Below, piece after piece: positions 1 through 6,455 of a stretch of DNA of 7,684 nt. Where the stretch lies: contig JAPHSC010000270.1 in the NCBI GenBank assembly GCA_026193125.1, forward strand, positions 1 through 7,684. Reading direction: 5' to 3'. The stretch is from Gammaproteobacteria bacterium (GTDB lineage: Bacteria > Pseudomonadota > Gammaproteobacteria > Steroidobacterales > BM003). A program made the position numbers and the translations under genes. Position 1 is the stretch's first letter. Every line of letters begins with the position of its first letter. The notes beneath the pieces were generated by a model that was given only the letters and a program-made list of their open reading frames with translations, was not told the origin of the DNA and did no database searches.

Positions 1-1
1 C

Positions 2-574
2 GAGTCGCCCATCGATCCGGGTTATACGCTGTTTGCCATGGAGAACCTTCAAATGGCCTTCATGGGTGTGCTGCGCCTCAGCCGCGGGCACTGGAGTTGG
101 CAACTGGATACTCTGCACGTGGATTACCAGGACGATTTCGCCGGCCGGTTTATTGACACCCATATTGGCATTCGCGGTGGGTTCCTGGAAATTGCCTCGG
201 GTTATAAACCTGACCTCAATGGAAACCTGGAATGGTTGGCGGGGCTGCGCAACGTGAGCTTCACCACCGAGATCGGCCTCGACCCGGGCCCTGAGGGCAG
301 GGCGAAAAAGACCTGGCTGGACCCCTTTGTAGGGATAGGCTACCGCTACCCGCTATCAGATACCTGGGCGGTGAGATTACGCGGTGATGTGGGTGGAATG
401 AATCCCTCGGCAAGACTGACGATGAATGGCCTGGTCGCCTTGGAATACTCCTTCAGCAGGAGAGTGCAGGGCCTGCTGGGATATCGCTACCTGGAACTGG
501 ATTTCAGGGACAACGATTTTCTTCTGGACCTGAGCGCATCGGGTTTTGCACTGGGTCTGTCTTGGCGGTACTAA
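2..574 (+). CDS. Outer-membrane beta-barrel protein, 3' part (5' end outside window)
   Basis: The frame is open from the first complete codon at base 2, so the gene begins upstream; 190 C-terminal residues are visible and the first internal Met (base 38) is not a likely start. The protein alternates short strands with polar turns, for example stretches around WSWQLDTLHVDYQDDF, FVGIGYRYPLSDTWAVRLRG and VQGLLGYRYLELDF, and it ends in GLSWRY. Alternating aromatic/hydrophobic residues and a C-terminal Tyr are the usual signature of an outer-membrane barrel recognised by the BAM complex. The WLDPFVGIGYRYPLSDTW...LRGDVGG block resembles a widespread class of uncharacterised proteobacterial outer-membrane proteins. 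Nothing shows a substrate or an enzymatic function. The stop is followed after about 120 bp by a strong hairpin terminator. Confidence is high for a real partial gene and good for the barrel fold; the specific role is unknown. Confidence 0.82.
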   Translation, partial: ESPIDPGYTLFAMENLQMAFMGVLRLSRGHWSWQLDTLHVDYQDDFAGRFIDTHIGIRGGFLEIASGYKPDLNGNLEWLAGLRNVSFTTEIGLDPGPEGRAKKTWLDPFVGIGYRYPLSDTWAVRLRGDVGGMNPSARLTMNGLVALEYSFSRRVQGLLGYRYLELDFRDNDFLLDLSASGFALGLSWRY

Positions 575-696
575 ATCCGGACGCTACTTAAACCCGGCAT
601 TACCCAGTCGGGCAGGCCAGCAGCTAGTGCTGCAAATAGGGTGGCTGAGCGATTCGGCTGTTCAGTCTGGAGACATTACGCCGCAACGGTGCATGC

Positions 697-730
697 AAAA
701 AAAAGCCGGCAGAATACTGCCGGCTTTTTT
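697..730. terminator. Bidirectional intrinsic terminator between convergent genes
   Basis: An 8-bp GC-rich stem (GCCGGCAG at 705-712, CTGCCGGC at 717-724) closes a 4-base AATA loop. It is flanked by eight A's on the left (697-704) and six T's on the right (725-730), so each strand gives a hairpin followed by a U tract. It lies 31 bp beyond the stop of the minus-strand periplasmic protein gene and about 120 bp beyond the stop of the plus-strand barrel gene, so it can end both transcripts. Confidence 0.93.
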
Positions 731-732
731 GT

Positions 733-749
733 CTGACCCCGTGGGTCAG
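733..749. repeat. Perfect 7-bp inverted repeat (hairpin) next to the terminator
   Basis: CTGACCC (733-739) pairs with GGGTCAG (743-749) across a 3-base loop. It sits between the minus-strand stop at 761 and the terminator at 697-730, so the minus transcript would end in two tandem hairpins. It has no U tract of its own, so it is more likely a stabiliser of the 3' end or part of the terminator context than a separate terminator. Confidence 0.6.
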
Positions 750-760
750 CGAACCAGGCG

Positions 761-1225
761 TTACTCTGCGAGGGGAATCTGCACAGCCAGGCCGAAGTCC
801 ACGACTGCGTCCATCTTGTTTTCAATTTGCAGGAAACGCATGGCGGCCACGTTACCCACGGCCTTTTGCATCTTCTTCACATGCTTTTTGCGGATGCTGG
901 TTTTATCCGCTTCAAGTTTCAGGTAATCCTTGGTCAATTTTGCGGCCTGCTCATCGGTCAGCGCCATGTAGTTGTCCGCATAGCTCTTGACGATATCGAG
1001 ATAACGCTGCTTGAGCGGTTCTACGTCGGCCCTGTAGGCTCTGTAGGCGGGCCAGAATTTTTCCGATGCCGCCTCATCAAGCCGCATGGACGTGGTCATA
1101 ATGGCCTGTCTGTTTGTCTCAAGCTCGGAGATGGACATTTGCATGATGTCCTCATCGGTCTGGGCGAACGCGGGATTCCAAAGCCCCATGACCGTGATGA
1201 GTAACAAAAGTTTAAGAAATCGCAT
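761..1225 (-). CDS. Small helical periplasmic protein with signal peptide (unknown function)
   Basis: This encodes 154 residues. The open frame extends to 1264, but the Met at 1225 is preferred because it gives a classic Sec signal peptide (MRFLKLLLLITVMGLWNPAFA, cleavage expected after Ala21 before QTDED) and has AAGGAG 10 bases upstream. The mature part is almost wholly alpha-helical and charged. It has a Trp/Tyr patch FWPAYRAYRAD (58-68), an ALTDEQAAKL stretch (88-97) that recalls the LTxxQ motif of Spy/CpxP-type periplasmic chaperones, and a very basic helix (IRKKHVKKMQK, 111-121). It ends in a more hydrophobic tail. The LTxxQ likeness is only local and may be chance. The gene stands alone: it is divergent from the methyltransferase and ends in tandem hairpins. 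A real exported protein is very likely; the function is not recognised. Confidence 0.85.
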   Translation of the reverse strand: MRFLKLLLLITVMGLWNPAFAQTDEDIMQMSISELETNRQAIMTTSMRLDEAASEKFWPAYRAYRADVEPLKQRYLDIVKSYADNYMALTDEQAAKLTKDYLKLEADKTSIRKKHVKKMQKAVGNVAAMRFLQIENKMDAVVDFGLAVQIPLAE

Positions 1226-1235
1226 TACTTGGACG

Positions 1236-1241
1236 CTCCTT
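1236..1241 (-). promoter_or_regulatory. Ribosome binding site of the periplasmic protein gene
   Basis: AAGGAG on the minus strand lies 10 bases before the ATG at 1225. It supports the start at 1225 over the longer frame beginning at 1264, whose extra 13 residues would bury the signal peptide. Confidence 0.75.
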
Positions 1242-1430
1242 GTGTTGTCTGATGCCGAAGCCATTATGGTTGCGGCAGCGACTCTAACGTGAATAAGTTA
1301 AAAATTGACAGCCTGATCCTGAACGGCCCGGAAGTATAACCTCGAGCCTTGATCCGAGCAAACAGGACACACTTGTGTTGCCCGGGGTTATGCTAAAGTC
1401 GCGCAGCAAATATGTTTCCTTTTATGCAAT

Positions 1431-1435
1431 GAAGG
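1431..1435 (+). promoter_or_regulatory. Ribosome binding site that decides the methyltransferase start
   Basis: GAAGG stands 8 bases before the ATG at 1444. The earlier in-frame candidates (GTG at 1375, ATG at 1390 and ATG at 1429) lack a comparable site, and their extra residues do not resemble a domain or a signal peptide. Confidence 0.6.
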
Positions 1436-1443
1436 CTGGCTTT

Positions 1444-2259
1444 ATGGCCCCGGCAGTTGAGGCTTCCAATTTTCCCTGCAGGCTCTGTGGCACGCAAGCT
1501 ATGCCTTATCATTACTCGCTCGGAAACCAGGGACAATTCAAATACTACAAGTGTCCGGACTGCAAGTTGGTCAATTATGATCTTCGCGGTGGTCTTGATC
1601 AGGAGCAGTACAACACTATTTTCGTCGACCCCACCGATGACAACGAAAAATTTAATCTGGATAAAGATCAGAGCTTTGATTTTATCAATCGCTGGGTACC
1701 CCATCGCGGCAGCTTCCTGGATGTCGGCTGCGGCATGGGCAGGCTGATGTACCTGGCCAAGAGGGCCGGTTGGCAGGTGAAAGGTCTGGAGATGTCAGCA
1801 CATATGGCCGTGCTGGTTTCTGAAAAGCTGGAGATTGAAGTTGCGGTGGGCGATTTCCTCCAGGGGGATGCTTTCCCGGGTGAACAGTTTGACCTGGTGG
1901 TCCTGCGACACGTGATAGAACATATGCCAGATTCCCTGGAGGCCATCAGGCAACTTGGCAGACTTACCCGGCCAGGCGGCTATCTGCTGCTGGAAATGCC
2001 GAATATCGAGGCCTGGGACAAGCGCTTCAAGCGCTTTCTGGTGCGTCACGGGGTTCATCAGCGCAAATTTTCCGACAATTTCCTCCCGGGACACTGTAAC
2101 GAGTTTTGCAGGGAGTCCATGCAGCGATTGATGGAGGAAAGTGGTTTCCAGATGTTGCGCTGGGAGACCTACTCAATGAAACCAATATCCAACTTCATCT
2201 ATAAACGGCTGCACGTTGGTAACAAGGCCAGGATGTTGGCGAGGAAACGCATATCCTGA
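1444..2259 (+). CDS. Zinc-ribbon SAM-dependent methyltransferase (class I)
   Basis: This encodes 271 residues from the preferred start at 1444; the frame is open back to 1375. Two CxxC pairs at the N-terminus (Cys12/Cys15 and Cys37/Cys40) form a likely zinc ribbon. The Rossmann methyltransferase domain follows: glycine-rich motif I LDVGCGMG (92-99), the acidic residue Glu116 at the end of strand 2 that should hold the ribose of SAM, Asp137 near the adenine, FDLVVLRHVIEHMPD (149-163), and RPGGYLLLEMPN (176-187). The order CxxC...CxxC followed by a Methyltransf_11/23-like domain is typical of enzymes often found in surface-polysaccharide or small-molecule gene clusters. The substrate cannot be read from the sequence. 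The C-terminal part (about 190-271) is basic with no recognised motif. No signal peptide, so cytosolic. It is monocistronic here: divergent from the gene before and convergent with the one after. The fold is certain; the role is open. Confidence 0.92.
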   Translation: MAPAVEASNFPCRLCGTQAMPYHYSLGNQGQFKYYKCPDCKLVNYDLRGGLDQEQYNTIFVDPTDDNEKFNLDKDQSFDFINRWVPHRGSFLDVGCGMGRLMYLAKRAGWQVKGLEMSAHMAVLVSEKLEIEVAVGDFLQGDAFPGEQFDLVVLRHVIEHMPDSLEAIRQLGRLTRPGGYLLLEMPNIEAWDKRFKRFLVRHGVHQRKFSDNFLPGHCNEFCRESMQRLMEESGFQMLRWETYSMKPISNFIYKRLHVGNKARMLARKRIS

Positions 2260-2321
2260 ACACGGCAGTGGGCATGACCTCCCGGACGAGGTGTACGAAC
2301 AGAGCAGGGAATATCGGGTTT

Positions 2322-2825
2322 CTAGTAGCGCCCTGAACTCTTGTAGAAATAGCGGGTCATTTCCACGTGCTGCAAATTCATCTTGCGCACAATATGGTGG
2401 GCAGCACGTACTATGGTGCGCATGACCTGGTAGACCACTCGGGGATGGGTATCCAGCATCGCTTCAAGATCGCTGCGTGCCAGGCTGATGACTTCGCACG
2501 GCACCAGTGCCCTCAATCCCACCGCGTGTGCGGCGCCGTCCACGAAACTCATCTCGCCAGCCAGGTCGCCTGGCGTCAGAACGGCCAGGGTTACCGGTTC
2601 GGTGCCCAGCGATGGCGCAATGACCTCCAGTTTGCCCGAGACCAGGATGTGTAGTGAGTCGTCCAGGTGTCCGGCCTGGATCAGGAATTCGTCGGTCTGT
2701 AGTGCGCGGGCGCTGATGCATTGAGACAGCACGTCCAGGGCATCTGCGTCCAGCTCACTGCTTAGCCTCGACTTTGCAAGGTATTCTCGCGCGATGTCGG
2801 GGTTGATTTTCGGTTTGACGGACAT
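2322..2825 (-). CDS. Stand-alone cyclic nucleotide-binding (CNB) domain protein
   Basis: This encodes 167 residues. The frame is open to 2909, but the ATG at 2825 has GGAG 8 bases upstream and yields a start just before the domain. After about 25 residues comes one CNB beta-barrel (about 30-125): QTDEFLIQAGHLDDSLHILVSGKLEVI, then LTPGDLAGEMSFVDGAAHAVGLRA. The phosphate-binding cassette keeps Gly90-Glu91 but has AAHAV where CRP-like proteins have PRSA, so His100 stands in for the arginine that holds the cyclic phosphate. Binding of cAMP or cGMP is therefore doubtful. The C-terminal 40 residues are helical (VVYQVMRTIVRAAHHIVRKM), with no helix-turn-helix DNA-binding domain, which argues against a CRP/FNR transcription factor. 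It lies 116 bp after the DUF885 gene on the same strand, so read-through is possible. The domain is certain; ligand and partner are unknown. Confidence 0.9.
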   Translation of the reverse strand: MSVKPKINPDIAREYLAKSRLSSELDADALDVLSQCISARALQTDEFLIQAGHLDDSLHILVSGKLEVIAPSLGTEPVTLAVLTPGDLAGEMSFVDGAAHAVGLRALVPCEVISLARSDLEAMLDTHPRVVYQVMRTIVRAAHHIVRKMNLQHVEMTRYFYKSSGRY

Positions 2826-2833
2826 AGCCTGAT

Positions 2834-2837
2834 CTCC
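2834..2837 (-). promoter_or_regulatory. Ribosome binding site of the CNB protein gene
   Basis: GGAG on the minus strand lies 8 bases before the ATG at 2825. It favours this start over the upstream frame to 2909, whose 28 extra residues (rich in Pro, Arg and Gly) look like untranslated leader. Confidence 0.65.
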
Positions 2838-2941
2838 ATGCGTGATTGGCGGCACAAACGTGGCTGGCCTACCGGTTCCAAGTCTCGGCATGCAGGCCCG
2901 CGTCGGCAAGCGTGGAATACCGAGATGCTGGTTTCATATCC

Positions 2942-4756
2942 TTATTGATGAGCGCTATTTGCAGCAACAGGCGGACTCGAAGCTCCGTCCGGTTTGGGTG
3001 ACAGTTCGCGCTGGATGTACTCCTGGATCAGCGTGTCCAGGATGTCCAGGGAAACCGATCCGCTGCGCAGAATTTCATCATGGAATTCCCGCAGGTCAAA
3101 TTCAGCGCCCAGTTGCTCCTCGGCCTGCTTGCGCAGGGCCTTGATCTTCAGTTCCCCCAGCTTGTAGGCCAGGGCCTGTCCGGGCCATGAAATATACCGA
3201 TCTATCTCGGTGGTGACCTCGTGCAGGGACAGTGCTGTGTTTTGACCGAGATAGTCCAGCGCCTGTTGCCGGGTCCAGCCCTTGGTATGCAGACCGGTAT
3301 CCACGACCAGGCGGCAGGCGCGCCACATTTCATAGGTCAGGCGACCGAAGTTGCTGTATGGATCCGGGTACATGCCGGCCTCGATGCCCAGGAACTCGGA
3401 ATACAGACCCCAGCCCTCGCCATAGGCGGATATATAGTCAAGCCTTCGAAAGTTGGGCTGTTCAGAATGTTCCTCGGCCAGTGCCCCCTGCAGGTGATGA
3501 CCCGGCACGGCTTCATGCAGAGTGAGGGCTGGCAGTGCATACAGGGGCCGGGATTTGAGGTCGTAGGTATTCACCCAGTACTGTCCGGGGCGGGTGCTGT
3601 CTATCGGCGCACCGACGTAGCGGCCGGCCGTGTACTTTGGCGCGATGTTATCCGGCACGGGATTCACGGTATACGGCTGGCGTGGCAGGATCTTGAACAA
3701 AGACGGCAGTTTTCCGTCCATGCTCTTGGCGATCCACGCAGCATCTTTCAGCAGTTCTTCCGGGGTGCTTGCATAGAACTGCGGGTCACTGCGCAGAAAA
3801 GCCAGGAATTCGGCAAAGCTTCCCTGGAAGTCCAGTTGCCGAATAATCTCATCCATTTCGGCGCGTATGCGGGCCACCTCCGACAATCCGATCTGGTGTA
3901 TTTCTTCGGCACTCAAATCAAGCGTCGTGTACTGGCGTATCTTCAGCGCATAGTAGGCTTCACCATCGGGCATGTCATAGGCACCCAGTGACGTGCGGGT
4001 GCCGGGAATATATTCCTCCTGCATGAAACGCAGGAACTCGGTGTAGCCCGCCACCACACCCGTCATGATGGCATCGGCCCCCTGAACTTTCAGGCGTTCC
4101 TGGTCCGCCTGGGAGATCCCTGCAGGAAAGCTGTCGAAGGGCGCCCAGAAACCGCTGTCCCGGGGGTCTTGCACCAGTAAGGGCAACAACATCTTGTCAA
4201 AACCCTGGAGGATCACCTGTGGCTGGGAAAAGCCGCGCTCCAGTCCGGCCCGCATATTGGTGATTTGCTGCTTCACCAGAGCCGGCCATGCCCTCATTCG
4301 GCTGATGTAGTTTTCGTAATCAGAGACGTTGCGCATACGCACGTATTCCGGCATGCGTGCGAACTCGGTGTGAAAACCCTCATCTACCAGGATAGGAATC
4401 TGGTAGTCATGAAATTCGATGTTCTCGATCATGAGCCCCAGCTGCCGCTGGAACAGCCGGTAATTGATCTGGTCCTCACGCTCCAGGGAGGCGATATCAA
4501 TCTGCGCCAGCTCTGCAAGTATTCCGCGCCAAAACTCCGCGCGTCTAAGCTGATCTGGCTCGGCTACCGAACCGAGCTTGTCATAGGCGCCGGGCGCCTC
4601 GGTGTAGCTTGCCAGCATGGGGAATTCAGCGAGCCGGAACTGCCATTCCCGGTCAAACAAATCCTGGAGACGCTGGTGGTCGGACGACGGCTGAGCGACG
4701 AGAGGTGTGGCCAGCAGTAGCAGGGTAATAACGAGCGAACGCAGGTGCAGTCTCAT
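2942..4756 (-). CDS. Secreted DUF885-family metallopeptidase
   Basis: This encodes 604 residues, the usual length for DUF885 (PF05960) proteins. The start at 4756 is preferred over 4792: GGAG lies 6 bases upstream, and the N-terminus becomes a Sec signal peptide (MRLHLRSLVITLLLLATPLVA, cleavage near residue 21). The zinc motif HEAVPGHH (414-421) is the DUF885 form of HExxxGHH, with His414 and His420 or His421 as ligands and Glu415 as catalytic base. YGEGWGLYSE (445-454) supplies the downstream glutamate expected as a further ligand. The C-terminal TEIDRYISWPGQALAYKLGELKI block (516-538) is also characteristic. Together these indicate a gluzincin-like zinc peptidase in the periplasm. The substrate is not known for most of the family. 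The last 18 residues are a low-complexity Pro/Ser/Ala tail. It begins 59 bp after the trkH stop on the same strand, so co-transcription is plausible, without an evident functional link. Confidence 0.94.
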   Translation of the reverse strand: MRLHLRSLVITLLLLATPLVAQPSSDHQRLQDLFDREWQFRLAEFPMLASYTEAPGAYDKLGSVAEPDQLRRAEFWRGILAELAQIDIASLEREDQINYRLFQRQLGLMIENIEFHDYQIPILVDEGFHTEFARMPEYVRMRNVSDYENYISRMRAWPALVKQQITNMRAGLERGFSQPQVILQGFDKMLLPLLVQDPRDSGFWAPFDSFPAGISQADQERLKVQGADAIMTGVVAGYTEFLRFMQEEYIPGTRTSLGAYDMPDGEAYYALKIRQYTTLDLSAEEIHQIGLSEVARIRAEMDEIIRQLDFQGSFAEFLAFLRSDPQFYASTPEELLKDAAWIAKSMDGKLPSLFKILPRQPYTVNPVPDNIAPKYTAGRYVGAPIDSTRPGQYWVNTYDLKSRPLYALPALTLHEAVPGHHLQGALAEEHSEQPNFRRLDYISAYGEGWGLYSEFLGIEAGMYPDPYSNFGRLTYEMWRACRLVVDTGLHTKGWTRQQALDYLGQNTALSLHEVTTEIDRYISWPGQALAYKLGELKIKALRKQAEEQLGAEFDLREFHDEILRSGSVSLDILDTLIQEYIQRELSPKPDGASSPPVAANSAHQ

Positions 4757-4762
4757 GCAGTG

Positions 4763-4766
4763 CTCC
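4763..4766 (-). promoter_or_regulatory. Ribosome binding site of the DUF885 gene
   Basis: GGAG on the minus strand lies 6 bases before the ATG at 4756, directly ahead of the codons for the signal peptide. It sets the start 12 codons inside the longest open frame. Confidence 0.65.
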
Positions 4767-4815
4767 AGATGGCGTGTGTATTGCTTGTACATCGGTTCGG
4801 AGTGAGGCCCGATGG

Positions 4816-6261
4816 TCAGGGCCTCCAGAATGCCGGTGTGAAAATAACAAAGATAGTAAATATCTCAAGTCGTCCGAGCAACATGGCGCCCGAGAGCATC
4901 CATTTCTGCTCGGCGGTCACGCTGACAAAATTGCTGGCTACATCGCCCAGTCCCGGGCCGAGGTTGTTAAGGCAGGTGGTAACGGCGCCAAAAGCAGTGA
5001 CCTGGTCCATACCGCCCTGCATAAGCGCCAGCATTAACAGGGCGAAAGCGGTGACGTAGATGGCAAAGTAGGCCCAAACCGTTTGTACCACCTTGTTGGG
5101 AATGATTTTGCCGTCAAGTGTCAATGGCTTTACCAGGTGCGGGTGTACCAGGCGATCCACTTCTATGCCCGCCTGCTTTGCGAGTACCACGAAGCGGATG
5201 ACTTTCATGCCGCCGGCGGTCGACCCGGCGCAACCCCCGACGAAACTGATAAACATGAGCAGAATGGGCAGCATTAACGGCCATACCGAGAAATCACTGA
5301 TGCCAAAGCCGGTGCTGGTCACCACGGAAACGACCTGGAAGAATCCGAAGCGCAGGGTATGTGCGGTACTGCCGTAGTGCCCGTCTTTATGCAATACCCA
5401 GGCGATAATCAAGGCAGTGACAATCACCAGAGTGATCAATGCCCGGGCTTCCTCATTACGCAGGTAATAGCCCATGTCACGCTTGCGCCAGACCAGGAAG
5501 TGCAGGCTGAAGTTCATGGCTCCAGCCATCATGAATACCACCGCCACGAATTCGATCATGGGATTGTCGAAGTAGGCGAGACTGGCGTCATGGGTGGAGA
5601 ATCCCCCGGTTGAGACGGTGGCGAAACTGTGTGCCACCGCATCAAACGCACTCATGCCCGCCAGCCAGTAACACAGGGCGCAGGCGGTAGTGATACCGAG
5701 GTAGAGCAACCAGACTACCTGGGCGGTTCCACGTATACGCGGAGTCAGCTGGTTTTCCTTTACCGGCCCCGGGGTTTCGGCCCGCATTAATTGCATACCG
5801 CCGACTCCCAGCATGGGCAGCAGGGCGATAGCCGAGATGATTACACCTATGCCACCCAGCCATTGCAGTTCCTGACGGTAGAACAACAAGGACTTGGGCA
5901 GCGTGTCCAGACCCAGGATAGTTGTGGCTCCAGTGGTGGTGAACGCTGAGGTGGACTCAAATACCGAGTCGGCCAGACTCATATCCAGGCACAGCAGAAA
6001 GGGCAGGGCGCCCAACACACTTACCACTACCCACATCATGGTGGCGATGGCGAAGCCATCCCGGTTACGCATGCGGGGCCTGTTCTTGCGGCTGGCCAGC
6101 CACAGCATAATTGCGGTCGCCGCGCATATCGCCTGTATCCATATAAACTGTGTGACCAGTCCATCCTGGTACCACAGCGAAACCAGTATCGGTGGCAGCA
6201 GGGAAACGGCGAAAATGATCAGCAGGACGCCCAGGGTGGAAGCGAGTATGACTAGGTGCAT
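4816..6261 (-). CDS. trkH: TrkH-type potassium uptake channel subunit
   Basis: This encodes 481 residues, normal full length for TrkH, the inner-membrane pore subunit of the Trk/Ktr K+ uptake system. The N-terminus (LGVLLIIFAVSLLPPILVSLWYQDG) matches the family start, and an in-frame TAG four codons upstream of the ATG rules out a longer protein. All four pore-loop filters are present: TTTGATT (108-114), TVSTGGFST (215-223), VTSTGFGISD (314-323) and TTCLNNLGPGLGD (428-440), each with its filter glycine. GGCAGSTAGGMKVIR (342-356) is another TrkH hallmark. About ten hydrophobic segments are visible. The cytosolic gating partner TrkA is not encoded in this window, as is common in proteobacteria where trkA lies elsewhere. 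The gene heads a minus-strand run with the DUF885 peptidase 59 bp behind. A single weak GAAG is the only candidate ribosome site. Confidence 0.97.
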   Translation of the reverse strand: MHLVILASTLGVLLIIFAVSLLPPILVSLWYQDGLVTQFIWIQAICAATAIMLWLASRKNRPRMRNRDGFAIATMMWVVVSVLGALPFLLCLDMSLADSVFESTSAFTTTGATTILGLDTLPKSLLFYRQELQWLGGIGVIISAIALLPMLGVGGMQLMRAETPGPVKENQLTPRIRGTAQVVWLLYLGITTACALCYWLAGMSAFDAVAHSFATVSTGGFSTHDASLAYFDNPMIEFVAVVFMMAGAMNFSLHFLVWRKRDMGYYLRNEEARALITLVIVTALIIAWVLHKDGHYGSTAHTLRFGFFQVVSVVTSTGFGISDFSVWPLMLPILLMFISFVGGCAGSTAGGMKVIRFVVLAKQAGIEVDRLVHPHLVKPLTLDGKIIPNKVVQTVWAYFAIYVTAFALLMLALMQGGMDQVTAFGAVTTCLNNLGPGLGDVASNFVSVTAEQKWMLSGAMLLGRLEIFTIFVIFTPAFWRP

Positions 6262-6319
6262 GGCTGATATCTTCTAGACGTGTTTATCGCATGGGTGTTT
6301 TGGTTGGCGATAGACGCGA

Positions 6320-6349
6320 TGTTGCACCCCCGCACAGATTGATGCAACA
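6320..6349. repeat. 7-bp inverted repeat, candidate operator
   Basis: TGTTGCA (6320-6326) and its exact complement TGCAACA (6343-6349) are separated by 16 bases. The centre lies about 70 bp from the trkH start and 120 bp from the UPF0316 start. The spacing would suit a dimeric regulator or a loose hairpin. No known operator is recognised. Confidence 0.35.
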
Positions 6350-6352
6350 AGG

Positions 6353-6374
6353 AACCGGCGCAAGAGCACCGGTT
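6353..6374. repeat. 6-bp inverted repeat AACCGG/CCGGTT
   Basis: AACCGG (6353-6358) and CCGGTT (6369-6374) are separated by 10 bases, directly after the repeat at 6320-6349. It is followed by TTAAAG but no U tract, so a terminator is unlikely, and it lies between divergent genes where none is needed. It may be a regulator site or chance. Confidence 0.3.
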
Positions 6375-6455
6375 TAAAGTAGAATCAGCTGATCGCCAGG
6401 GTATGACCGCGGGGGTCGGAAGGGCGCAGCGCGTATTGAAAGGCAGCTTATACTG

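Larger units (their letters stand above)
6262..6455. promoter_or_regulatory. Divergent intergenic region between trkH and the UPF0316 gene
   Basis: This 194-bp region must hold the promoters of both divergent genes. On the minus strand TGCGATAAA (6283-6291) could be an extended -10 box, but it is very close to the trkH start and lacks a -35. On the plus strand TAGAAT (6380-6385) resembles a -10, also without a convincing -35. Two inverted repeats lie in the middle (6320-6349 and 6353-6374). The promoter role follows from gene orientation; the exact boxes are not supported. Confidence 0.45.

Noticed and set aside
1305..1340. A perfect TTGACA (1305-1310) followed by TATAAC (1335-1340) upstream of the methyltransferase
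   Set aside because: The spacer is 24 bases instead of about 17, so the two do not form a normal sigma-70 promoter. TATAAC may act alone as a weak -10, but this cannot be shown.
2277..2292. Inverted repeat ACCTC/GAGGT between the convergent methyltransferase and CNB genes, considered as a terminator
   Set aside because: The stem is only 5 bp and no T run follows on either strand.
2883..2925. TCTCGG...CCGAGA dyad upstream of the CNB gene, considered as an operator or hairpin
   Set aside because: Six-base arms separated by 31 bases with no flanking promoter elements are likely chance in a sequence of this composition.
3221..3991. A 256-codon open frame on the plus strand inside the DUF885 gene
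   Set aside because: It is antisense to a clear family member with intact catalytic motifs. Its translation shows no domain, and long antisense frames are common opposite GC-rich genes.
4265..4720. A 151-codon plus-strand frame opposite the start of the DUF885 gene
   Set aside because: It is a shadow of the real minus-strand gene, with no ribosome site and no recognisable protein features.
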